Below are positions 1 to 9,100 of a stretch of 64,000 bases of DNA, in pieces. Source of the DNA: Bacteroidota bacterium (GTDB taxonomy: Bacteria; Bacteroidota; Bacteroidia; B-17B0; Aurantibacillaceae); contig JAFDXR010000001.1 of NCBI GenBank assembly GCA_018267825.1, positions 172,286 to 236,285 on the forward strand. Direction: 5' to 3'. The translations under genes were made by a program, and so were the position numbers. Each line of letters begins with the position of its first letter. The first letter of the stretch is position 1. The notes beneath the pieces were generated by a model. The model worked only from the letters and a program-made list of their open reading frames with translations, ran no database searches and was not told the DNA's origin.

Positions 1-2123
1 ATATCCAATTCAGTTACATCAATATTCTGAGAATCAATTTGTTGTGATAAACCAGAAACGGTATCATTCATTTTCAGCAATTGTGTAGCCATCTCTTCTT
101 TTTCGTTGAGCAACTGCAGTTTCTCATCATTCAGAACATCTAACTGCTTGAATAAGCGATCGATAAAGGCTTCCTGTTCATCTACTTTCGATGCCGATTT
201 CAAGCCTTCAATCTGAGAAAGATTAGAGCTGATTTCCTGATTCAGGCTTTCTACTTTAACATTCAGACCATCGATCTCTGATCTGTAAGTACCAATACTT
301 TGCTCCAGTTCGTTTTTCACTGACAAAAGTTTGTCATACTCCTGTTGTTGTTCCAGTGCCAGCTCATTGGCACTGTTGGCTGATTTCAGCTCGCCGCGAA
401 GTGTTTCCATTTCAGCTTTTAACAGGCTTAACTCCGTTTGCAGGGCTGTATTGTCGGCCGATAAGGATGTGATTTCGTAATTTTTGGTATTCAATGTTTC
501 TTTCAGGGCCTCTACTCTGCTCTCAACCCCTGAATTCGCTTCGGCCAATTCTGCTTTCAATAATTGAAGTTCTGCTTCAGCAGCTTCCAGTTTATCAGAG
601 GTCACATCAATTTCGCTGATCAGGTTTGTATTTTCTGCCAGTAATTTCTGGAACTCAATGTCCTTACTTTGAATCTGCTGAGAATGACTCATCTCCAGTT
701 CATTCCGGAAAGCATCAAAGGCCTCTTCTTTTTCAGTGAGTGTATTGCTGAGCGACTGCAGCTTTGTATTCAATTCGCTATACGATACTTGAAGGTTATT
801 AAGCTCCTGCGATTTACTTTCCAGTTCCGTGCTTAAAACAGAAACGGTCGATTCTTTTTCTGATAACTTGCCGGAAAGTTCGCTAATGCTGGCATTGAGA
901 CCGGAAACGATTTCGCTTTCCGAAGCCTGGCTGGCCAGTTTATAGGCATCGAACTCCGATAATAATGTATTATACACTTCGTTCTGACGATTGATCTCCT
1001 GGTTTTTAATTTCAATTTCGCGGCTCAGGTTTTCAATTTGTGTATTTTGAGCATCGATATGAAATACCATTTCACGGATTTTCTCCTTGAAGTGCTCATT
1101 CTCCAGAACAAAGCGGTTGGCTTCTTCAGCCAGCCTGGTGTTTTGTGAATTGGAATGAATAAGTGTATTTGACAGTTGCTCTTCGTAGTATGTTTTAAGC
1201 TCCGCTTCTTTTTGTGCGAAAGAAGACGTGATCTCTGCGACACGTGACTCCAGGGTCTGCGTAAATGTTGCTTCCTGTTGTTGCAGGCTGTTTGATAAAA
1301 ATTCAATACGTTTCTCAAACGATGCCGTCAGTTCCTGTTTCTCGGCAGCGAATGTTTCATTTAACGAGCGGATGGCCGACTCATGTGTAGTGGCCACCTG
1401 TTCCTTTTCTGCATGATATAAGGTCTCTAATAAAGAGATCTTATTCTCATAGTCTTTCTTCAGTTTTTCCATTTCACCGGAACTCGAAGATGATAAAGCT
1501 GAGATCGACTGTTCCGATTCCTGTTTAAGCGCATGGATTTGCTCTGTATAACCGGCAGACATATCTGCAATGCGGTTTTCGTAAGCCGACCTGACTTCGC
1601 TTAACTGCGACTCAAACGATGCGTTTAACTGGCTGATCTTTCCTTCATATTCACTTCGGATGCCGTTTTGCTGATACGATGTATTTGTTTTCAGTTCGGC
1701 AATCTGGTTTTCATACGTGTTTTTCAGGGATTCGATTTCAGCTGCTGAAGCGGCATTCATTTCCGAAATTTTTGTTTCGTACTCTGATGAGATACCTGAA
1801 AGTTGAGTATTCAGCTCGTCAATTTTAGCTAACAGTGATACAATCTCATCCTGTTTTTCCTGCAGCTGATCTTTAATTGTTGAACGTAATTCTTTGAAAG
1901 CCGCAACTTCGCTTTTGTAATTGCTGTTGTCGCGTTCCATCACAACAAGCTTGGTATTAAGCACGTCAATGTTTACCTGCAGGCGCTTGCAATCCTCGTC
2001 GCGTTCAATCAGTTGATTTCTGTAATCGCTCAGGGAGCGTTTCAACTCATTGTATTCTTTACGCAACGCCAGGTCGCTGTCTAACACTTGCTGTAATTCG
2101 GTTTTAATTGTTTCTACGTTCAT
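1..2123 (-). CDS. Giant coiled-coil protein, C-terminus beyond window
   Basis: An open minus-strand frame runs from an ATG at 2123 to the left edge (707 codons) without a stop, so the gene is truncated by the window. The product starts MNVETIKTELQQ and has no signal peptide or membrane segment. Almost its whole length is rich in Glu, Lys, Gln, Ser, Asn and Leu with heptad-like spacing, the pattern of a very long cytoplasmic coiled coil. I recognise no ATPase head, hinge or catalytic motif in the visible part. Such proteins resemble SMC, myosin rods or cytoskeletal scaffolds only through shared composition, so no function is assigned. It is transcribed divergently from the M23 peptidase gene. 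The reading frame is secure; the role is unknown. Confidence 0.85.
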   Translation of the reverse strand, partial: MNVETIKTELQQVLDSDLALRKEYNELKRSLSDYRNQLIERDEDCKRLQVNIDVLNTKLVVMERDNSNYKSEVAAFKELRSTIKDQLQEKQDEIVSLLAKIDELNTQLSGISSEYETKISEMNAASAAEIESLKNTYENQIAELKTNTSYQQNGIRSEYEGKISQLNASFESQLSEVRSAYENRIADMSAGYTEQIHALKQESEQSISALSSSSSGEMEKLKKDYENKISLLETLYHAEKEQVATTHESAIRSLNETFAAEKQELTASFEKRIEFLSNSLQQQEATFTQTLESRVAEITSSFAQKEAELKTYYEEQLSNTLIHSNSQNTRLAEEANRFVLENEHFKEKIREMVFHIDAQNTQIENLSREIEIKNQEINRQNEVYNTLLSEFDAYKLASQASESEIVSGLNASISELSGKLSEKESTVSVLSTELESKSQELNNLQVSYSELNTKLQSLSNTLTEKEEAFDAFRNELEMSHSQQIQSKDIEFQKLLAENTNLISEIDVTSDKLEAAEAELQLLKAELAEANSGVESRVEALKETLNTKNYEITSLSADNTALQTELSLLKAEMETLRGELKSANSANELALEQQQEYDKLLSVKNELEQSIGTYRSEIDGLNVKVESLNQEISSNLSQIEGLKSASKVDEQEAFIDRLFKQLDVLNDEKLQLLNEKEEMATQLLKMNDTVSGLSQQIDSQNIDVTELD

Positions 2124-2188
2124 GCTAAATAAACAGTTTATTGTTGGTTAAAATTATATTATATAAACCGCATAAAAACGTGGCTGAC

Positions 2189-2196
2189 TAACTTTG
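2189..2196 (+). promoter_or_regulatory. TAnnTTTG -7 promoter box
   Basis: TAACTTTG matches the Bacteroidota primary sigma factor -7 consensus exactly. It lies 28 nt before the M23 peptidase ATG, which would give a short leader. No convincing TTG box is visible at the expected upstream distance. Confidence 0.55.
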
Positions 2197-2224
2197 ATTC
2201 AACAACCCATTGTTAATTAAGTAG

Positions 2225-3892
2225 ATGAGATTTAACACAAGCATGATCACCAGTTATAAAGTCTTTTTAGGGTGTTTACTTATGAGTAAACTCAGTACAG
2301 CCCAGCAACCATATAACGGTTCCGGTCTTATATACCCACTCGATAAAACACCTGTCGTTACTGGTAATTACGGCGAATTACGGTCTAATCATTTTCATGC
2401 GGGTATTGATTTTGTAACCGATCCAAAATTGCATTTACCCATTCGTGCGGTTGATGATGGTTATATCTCACGGATCAAAATAAGTCCCTATGGTTATGGT
2501 AAAGTTCTTTATATAACACACAAAAATGGCCTGGTGAGTGTTTATGCACATCAGCAGCGCTATGCCTGGAAAACAGATCGCTATGTAAAAGCGGAACAGA
2601 TCCGGCAACAAAAAAATGATATTGAATTATTTCCGGCTCCGGGTGAATTGCCCGTGAAAAAAGGCGATATCATTGGTTATACAGGAAACACCGGAGGTTC
2701 TACAGGTCCGCACCTTCATTTTGAACTGCGCGACGAAAAAACAGAAACCCCTGTAAACCCTTTACTCATCTATCATGTAGCGGATACGGTAAAACCAAAA
2801 GTGACCCATCTGGCTTTTTATAAATTCCAGGATACTCTCATCGTGCCTGTTCCCAAACTTGTTCCCTTATCAAAAAAAGCCATCCGTTCCGATAGCCTTG
2901 CCCTCAGCGGATCCTTCTGGGGTATTGGCTTTGCCGGCTATGACAAAGAAAACGAAGGTACCAATCCCAATAATATTTATGGTGCCAGGCTTTGGTTTGA
3001 TCAATTACTGGTTTATCAGCATGAACTGAATAACATCCATTTCGACGAGGGCCGCTTTGTAAATGCGTTTTGCGATAAACAGGAGGGGCTAAAGATTCAG
3101 CACTGCTTTACACCACAGTGTTACCGCATTCAAATATATAAACAAACCGTGAACGGCGGTTTGCTCACACTCCGTGATACACTGTGGCATGATATAAAAC
3201 TGGAAGTATATGATGAGGCTGGCAATACGAGTTCCTACAGTTATCATATCCGCAGCAAATCGCTTTCATTGCCCGATCTTTACAGTTCATCGGATATTGC
3301 GGCCTGTAATAAGGATATTAAAATACAACAGGAAGACTTCGAACTATTTATTCCGGCCTATACACTTTATTATAGTCTGAACAGAAAACTGAATGCCGGG
3401 AAAACCAAAACAGGTTATACTGTCGGGAATCCGGATATACTCATGAATAACAGCGCTACCGTGAGAATGCACTTGATCAAACCGGTTCCTGAACTGATTT
3501 CGAAATATGCCATTACGGTAAATGGTAATTTCCTTAATACAAAAGCGGATAATGACTGGTTGGTTGCAGAATGCAAGTCTCTGGGTACATTCCGTTATGT
3601 GCCTGATACCACAGCCCCATCCATAAAACCTGTATTATCCAAAAAGAAATTGCTGAACATAGGCAAAGCATCGGCTATCGGTTTTAAGATAGCAGACAGC
3701 CAGAGCGGAATCGGCAACTACCATGTTTATATAAACGATGTATGGCACATTGCCGAATACGATGCCAAAAATGACCTGCTTACCTGCAACTTTACGGATG
3801 AAACGGCCAGCGGTAAAATTACGATACGGGTTGTGGTTGAAGATAAAATGCTGAACAAAAAGGAAATTACGCTGAAAACCACCCGGCAATAA
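2225..3892 (+). CDS. M23 family metallopeptidase, secreted
   Basis: Predicted zinc endopeptidase acting on peptidoglycan cross-links outside the inner membrane. The 555-residue product has an N-terminal signal-like segment ending near the STAQQ cleavage region (about residue 26). The LytM/M23 domain spans roughly residues 35-185: HFHAGID gives the HxxxD zinc ligands (His58, Asp62), and GPHLHFE gives the HxH pair (His163, His165). About 370 further residues look beta-rich and carry no domain I recognise; this two-part layout is common for Bacteroidota M23 proteins. All key M23 ligands are present, so activity is expected. ATG 2225 is preferred, but the in-frame ATG at 2243 (M7) would also leave a signal peptide. 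The gene ends at a bidirectional terminator. Confidence 0.9.
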   Translation: MRFNTSMITSYKVFLGCLLMSKLSTAQQPYNGSGLIYPLDKTPVVTGNYGELRSNHFHAGIDFVTDPKLHLPIRAVDDGYISRIKISPYGYGKVLYITHKNGLVSVYAHQQRYAWKTDRYVKAEQIRQQKNDIELFPAPGELPVKKGDIIGYTGNTGGSTGPHLHFELRDEKTETPVNPLLIYHVADTVKPKVTHLAFYKFQDTLIVPVPKLVPLSKKAIRSDSLALSGSFWGIGFAGYDKENEGTNPNNIYGARLWFDQLLVYQHELNNIHFDEGRFVNAFCDKQEGLKIQHCFTPQCYRIQIYKQTVNGGLLTLRDTLWHDIKLEVYDEAGNTSSYSYHIRSKSLSLPDLYSSSDIAACNKDIKIQQEDFELFIPAYTLYYSLNRKLNAGKTKTGYTVGNPDILMNNSATVRMHLIKPVPELISKYAITVNGNFLNTKADNDWLVAECKSLGTFRYVPDTTAPSIKPVLSKKKLLNIGKASAIGFKIADSQSGIGNYHVYINDVWHIAEYDAKNDLLTCNFTDETASGKITIRVVVEDKMLNKKEITLKTTRQ

Positions 3893-3900
3893 ATAAAAAA

Positions 3901-3923
3901 GCCCCGCTATAGCGGGGCTTTTT
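3901..3923. terminator. Bidirectional intrinsic terminator
   Basis: GCCCCGCTA pairs with TAGCGGGGC (3901-3918), flanked by an A-run on the left and five T on the right. It can therefore stop the M23 transcript and the convergent T9SS-cargo transcript. Confidence 0.85.
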
Positions 3924-3942
3924 AGATCTGACTCGTGTCGGA

Positions 3943-5961
3943 TTATTTGTTAATGATCAGTCGTTTTGTAGAAACGCGGCCGTCATTTAATGTAATTTTC
4001 ACAAAGTATGCACCATTGTTCAGGTTAGCGATGTTCAGCACGGTAGTGCTGTTTACAGAAGCTTGTTTGTAAACGACATCACCCAGCATATTCATCACTT
4101 CAACATGGTAAGCCGGTGCTGATACAGCAAGGGTAACCACATCTTTTGCAGGGTTTGGCATTAAAGCAAATTCTACATTGCTGGAAGCATCAGCTACATT
4201 GGTAGTGATAATGTTTACAACAGTAGTATACGTTGATGTTACGCTGCAAGCATTAGTTGCAACCATTGTCACGGTGTATGTTCCTGTAGCAGTATATGTA
4301 TTGGCAGGGCTCATCGCTGTAGATGTTTGTCCGTCGCCGAAATCCCAGCTATAAGATACTGCACCTGTTGATGTATTGGTAAATGTAGCAACCATACCGG
4401 CTACCGATACGTTGGCAGCAGCATTTACTGTTGCAACCGTGCGGTTTACAGCAATACCGTCAATACCAATGAAATCAGAGTTAGCACCGGTTGAACCACC
4501 ATTACCCATCAGGTAACGGAAAGCTACACGGTATTGAGTTGTTCCGGCAGGTAATAAGCTGTTGAGGTTATATTTGAATTTTGTCCAGCCTGTTTTAGGC
4601 ACATTCAGGTAAGCCACCTGTACGGTAAAGTCAGAAACCGTGCTGCCACCATTCGGAGCAAGACGAATTTCCATTGAATCAACATAAGCACTGTTTACAC
4701 TGCGGATATTGAATACCAGTGAATCCAGATTTGCAGTACAATAGCTGGAAATTAAAGGAGATACCAGCCAGTCATCAATTTTCACACCATTGGCAGTTGC
4801 ATAGCCATCGTTGATAGATTGGTTGCCGTCAAACGGTTCGAAAACCGCGTTGGAAATATACCATGGACCCAGTGTTGTGGTTCCTGTACTGCCGTCGTTG
4901 TTGATAGAGCTCCAGCCACCGCCCAACTGAGCTAATGCGGCACTGTTGCTTCCACCGGAAATGTTTTTGAATGCAGCTGTATCATTGAAATCCTGTTTCA
5001 TAACAGCCAGGGTACTGAAGGCATATTCGTAAACGGTATCAATGTCAGAAGCCGGGTTAAGATCGCCGGCATAAGCTGTTTTAATGGCAAAGGTGCTGCG
5101 TTTTTCAGGTGTCATTGGCATCCAGTTGCTGTTAACGGTAACCGAACCACCGGCTGCAATCGCAGGGGCATTAAGTGTTGTAGGCATACCGTCGATAGTC
5201 ACAGTCATGGTGCTTGCAGTTGCAGCAGCGTTACCGTAGTTATTTAAAGTTACTGAGTATGTGTAGTTGTTCCCAACTGTTTTATTGCTGGCAATGTCTA
5301 CTTCCGTTACAGATACTTCCACACCATTGTATTGGAAATACCAGGTAATGATCGGACGGAAAGCACTCTGAGCACCCAGCGTGGTAGGCATAGCTGTTGC
5401 CGAAGCCGCAGTTCTGATACCATTGGGGGTCAGGCTGGTATTACAGTTGTAGGTATTCGGGTTTGTAGAAACTGTACCTGTGTTTGTGTACTCATAAGCC
5501 AGGTATAAGCCATTTCCACCGTAGTTAAATGGTGTTGTAAAAGGCACAATCACATTGGTAGCGGTTGCTCCTGAAGCTGGAATATTTACCGTACCATTGT
5601 AACATACAGACATTGTAGAAACAGCTGTAGTCCAGGTTGTGGATTTGCTGTTGGTTATATCCGTTGTATTTTCAAGGTAAACTTTAATATTGGCACCGGT
5701 AATTGGGGTACTTACCAGTGTGGTAGTAGGCATGGTAAAACCAATACCCACGATCTGAGCGCCGGCCAGGCTGCTCATTAATTCTGTTTTGGTATAAAGA
5801 CCTTCGGTAATCTGGTAGTGGTTAGCAGCAGAGGGGCCTTTACTGTTTGAACTTGTTCCGGTAACACTGGAAGGCAGGTCAGCGTAGTAAATCTGAGCCG
5901 ACACCTGGCCTGCTCCTAAAATAGTGGCGAGAGCGCAAAGTGATAGTAATTTTTTAATCAT
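3943..5961 (-). CDS. T9SS type A cargo protein with PKD domain
   Basis: Predicted secreted or surface-attached protein exported by the type IX secretion system. The 672-residue product begins with a signal peptide (MIKKLLSLCALATILG...VSAQ). A central beta-rich region follows, with a CARDB-like stretch (EVDIASNKTVGNNYTYSV) and a jelly-roll-like segment. A PKD domain lies at about residues 520-580 (SYSWDFGDGQTS), and the last ~75 residues form a T9SS sorting domain (FALMPNPAKD ... GAYFVKI ... KRLIINK). The frame is open up to 6000, but a TATATTTG promoter box lies at 5996-5989, inside that extension, and the signal peptide begins at 5961, so 5961 is chosen. No catalytic domain is recognised; an adhesin or matrix role is inference. 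Confidence 0.88.
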   Translation of the reverse strand: MIKKLLSLCALATILGAGQVSAQIYYADLPSSVTGTSSNSKGPSAANHYQITEGLYTKTELMSSLAGAQIVGIGFTMPTTTLVSTPITGANIKVYLENTTDITNSKSTTWTTAVSTMSVCYNGTVNIPASGATATNVIVPFTTPFNYGGNGLYLAYEYTNTGTVSTNPNTYNCNTSLTPNGIRTAASATAMPTTLGAQSAFRPIITWYFQYNGVEVSVTEVDIASNKTVGNNYTYSVTLNNYGNAAATASTMTVTIDGMPTTLNAPAIAAGGSVTVNSNWMPMTPEKRSTFAIKTAYAGDLNPASDIDTVYEYAFSTLAVMKQDFNDTAAFKNISGGSNSAALAQLGGGWSSINNDGSTGTTTLGPWYISNAVFEPFDGNQSINDGYATANGVKIDDWLVSPLISSYCTANLDSLVFNIRSVNSAYVDSMEIRLAPNGGSTVSDFTVQVAYLNVPKTGWTKFKYNLNSLLPAGTTQYRVAFRYLMGNGGSTGANSDFIGIDGIAVNRTVATVNAAANVSVAGMVATFTNTSTGAVSYSWDFGDGQTSTAMSPANTYTATGTYTVTMVATNACSVTSTYTTVVNIITTNVADASSNVEFALMPNPAKDVVTLAVSAPAYHVEVMNMLGDVVYKQASVNSTTVLNIANLNNGAYFVKITLNDGRVSTKRLIINK

Positions 5962-5988
5962 GACAGTTATTTTTTTTAATTTATCAGT

Positions 5989-5996
5989 CAAATATA
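5989..5996 (-). promoter_or_regulatory. TATATTTG -7 box for T9SS cargo gene
   Basis: An exact TAnnTTTG match on the minus strand, 27 nt before ATG 5961. It rules against translation starting at the earlier in-frame codon at 6000. Confidence 0.6.
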
Positions 5997-6134
5997 GCAA
6001 TTAATCGATGTTGAGCTTTTTTTTTAACAAAATCGTATTCTTACCACATTTTAACATCCCACTATTAACAAAAAGATTCAACTCTGCTTATGTAAATTCT
6101 TGTTAATTAGCATCTTTATACTAAATTATTTAGC

Positions 6135-6142
6135 TAATTTTG
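6135..6142 (+). promoter_or_regulatory. TAATTTTG -7 box overlapping the first possible start
   Basis: An exact TAnnTTTG match whose last three bases are the TTG at 6140-6142 that would be the first start codon of the following giant gene. If this is the promoter, transcription begins near 6148 and the TTG is not translated. Confidence 0.4.
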
Positions 6143-9100
6143 TTAAAGAAGCAAGCCCATATCCAAGTCTGTTTTAACATAAATATAACCTGCAAAGTCT
6201 TTTTGCTTCTTCTGTTCATGCTTTTTGGTAGCCTCAAAGCATGGTCTCAGCCGAAAAATGAAGATGATCTCAAGAAAGAAGCTCTCAAAGCCTTTGAAGA
6301 AGAAGACTATGCAAAAGCATATAAATATTATGCCCAGCTTGTTTCTCTATACCCCAAAGACCCTGAATTCAACTATCACCTGGGGGTTTGTATGCTATAT
6401 ACCGAACCCGATAAGAAAAAACCTTTTTCATACCTCCAGATAGCGACCAACAATCCGAAAGATGCACCGAAAGACGCCAAATTTTACCTGGCCAAAGCCT
6501 ATCATTACAATTACCGTTTCGACGATGCACTTAAACTCTACAACGAGTATAAACAAACAGCCGGAGCTGCCAATGTCAAAAAACTGCAGGTCGACAGGGA
6601 GATCGACAATTGCAAAAACGGGAAACGTTTACTCTCCAACCTTTCGGACCTGGTAATTATTGAAAAAAAACAGCTCAACGAAAGTGATTATTTCCGTGCT
6701 TATAACCTGTCCGATATCGGTGGTAAACTGCTTGTAAAACCGGATGATTTCAAATCGGGCCAGGATAAAAAGAAAAAAGAAAAGTCGGTGATATACCTTC
6801 CCAACAATGCACAAAGGGTGTATTACTCGAGCTATGGCGAAAACGGCAGCAATGGCCGTGACATTTACTTTGTAAACCGATTGCCCAATGGCAGCTGGAG
6901 TAAACCTCAAGCCATGCCTGCCACGATTAATACTGAATACGACGAAGATTATCCGTTTCTGCATCCCAATGGCCATACGCTGTATTTTGCATCCAAAGGA
7001 CACAACAGTATGGGTGGTTACGATATTTTCAAATCTACCTTCGACGACCAGACACAGACCTGGAGCAAGCCTGTGAATCTCGATTTCCCGATTAACTCGC
7101 CCGATGACGATATTCTCTTCGTAACAGACTCTCTCGAAAAAACAGCCTACTTCTCCACCGGCCGCTACAGCCCATATGGCAAACTCGATGTTCTTAAAAT
7201 CAGTACCGAGCGCCGCCCGATGGATATTGCCGTATTGAAAGGAACAGTTGTAAAAGAAAATGTAAATCAGAGTGTCAAGTCTAAAATCACAGTAAAGAAT
7301 ATTGCCAATGGCGAGATTGTAGGAACCTACCAGGCCCAGGACAATGGCGACTATTACATGGAACTGCCCAATGGCGGTAAATTTATTTTTACGGTCGAAA
7401 CACCCGGCCTCCCAACCCAATCGGACGGTGTACAGATGCCAATCGCCTACTCCCTGAAGCCTTATAAACAGGTAATTTCATACGAAAATAAAGTATTGAA
7501 GATCATCAACTATTTCGATGGACAGATCTCAGACGACAACTACTCTATGTATCTTGATCTCATTGAAAAGAAAGCCAGGCTGGAGGTTAATGAAAATGAA
7601 CCGTACAACAACAATCTGCTGAATAACAATGGTAACCAGGGCGATCCGAAAAACAATCTGAATGCCGTAAATACAAACAATCCGAGTGTCGTTAATGAAA
7701 ACACCGGAAACCCTCCGGGCAGTACGACAAATCCGAAAAATGTAAGCAATGAAGATTTATTGAATATTGCCAGGGAAGATCAGAAAGAAGCTACCGAAGA
7801 AGCCGCCAAGCTTAAACAGGAAGCCCAGGATGCCATGGGACTTGCCACTCAGAAAAACCAGGAAGCTACCGAAAAACAAAAACTGGCCGATGAAGCATTA
7901 ACAGCCGCCAACTCCATTACCGATGTAGCCAAAAAGAACGAAGAGCTTTCGAAAGCCAACGATTTAAAAGATGAAGCCAAGATCGCCAAAGATGTTGCCA
8001 ATACAGCCCTGAACCTTGCTAAAAAACTGGAGGTGGATGCCGATATGCAACAGAAGGAAGCTGACCTCTCGGCACAGTACGTGAAAGAACTGGAAGCCGT
8101 TACCAAAAACAAAAACAATAAGGACGCGCTCAACAAACTGGAACAGCTGCAAAAACAACTCGACGATTTATCCAAACAGAAAAATCAGTCGGATGAATTA
8201 TTCTCTTCTCTGAAAGCAGAAACAGAACTGAAACAAAATGAACTGAAAAAAGAAGAACAGAAGAACGACCTTATTACCAACGACATCAATACCCTGAAAA
8301 CCGAGGTCAAAGATTTACAGAATGACCTTGCCAATGAAAAGGATGCCGGTTTAAAAGAAAACATCAATGCCCAGATCCGTGAACTGAATACGGATATAGA
8401 ATCGAAAAACAAGGAAATAGCTTCCAATAATCAGAAAATAGATCAGCTCAAAAATGAATTGGAAGGGGTAACGAAAGAGCTGGAAATAGCTGCTAAAATC
8501 CTGAACGAGAAACCCGATAACCTGGCATCAAACACAAACACCCCGGGCGAAAATGCTTTTGAAGGGGCTGTGGATACCAAAACTGCAACAACCAACACTC
8601 CTGTTACCAACGAAACAACACCCGGTAATTACAATGATCTCGCAAAAAAATACGAATCTATTACTGCTGCCAATACCAGCAACGAGACCAGTTCGGATCC
8701 GGGCGAACTCATTAAACAGAATGATGCCCTTACCAATTACAATAAAGACATAGAAGCACTCATCGCAAAAGACAAAGCAACTCTTTCGAAAAGTAAGAAT
8801 GCCGATGAGAAGAAAAACCTGAACAACGACATTAAACAACTTGAAAAGCAAAAAAGCAGCAATACAACACTGATCGCCGCAAACAATACAAAAATCAAGC
8901 AACTTGAAAATGCCATTGCCTCCAATACTGCCTCTGCGGTGAGCAGCGAAAGCACAAGCCCCGTCAGTACCAACACCCTGGAGCCGACGGCCACAACCAA
9001 TACTACTGCCATTGCGAACAATACACTTACGTCCAACCCAACAGAAACAACCACTATAAATACCGGCACCAATGATGTAACCACACTTCTCAGTGAAGCT

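Noticed and set aside
6629-7420. Open frame of 263 codons antisense to the propeller region
   Set aside because: The plus-strand PD40 domain is unambiguous, so this is a shadow.
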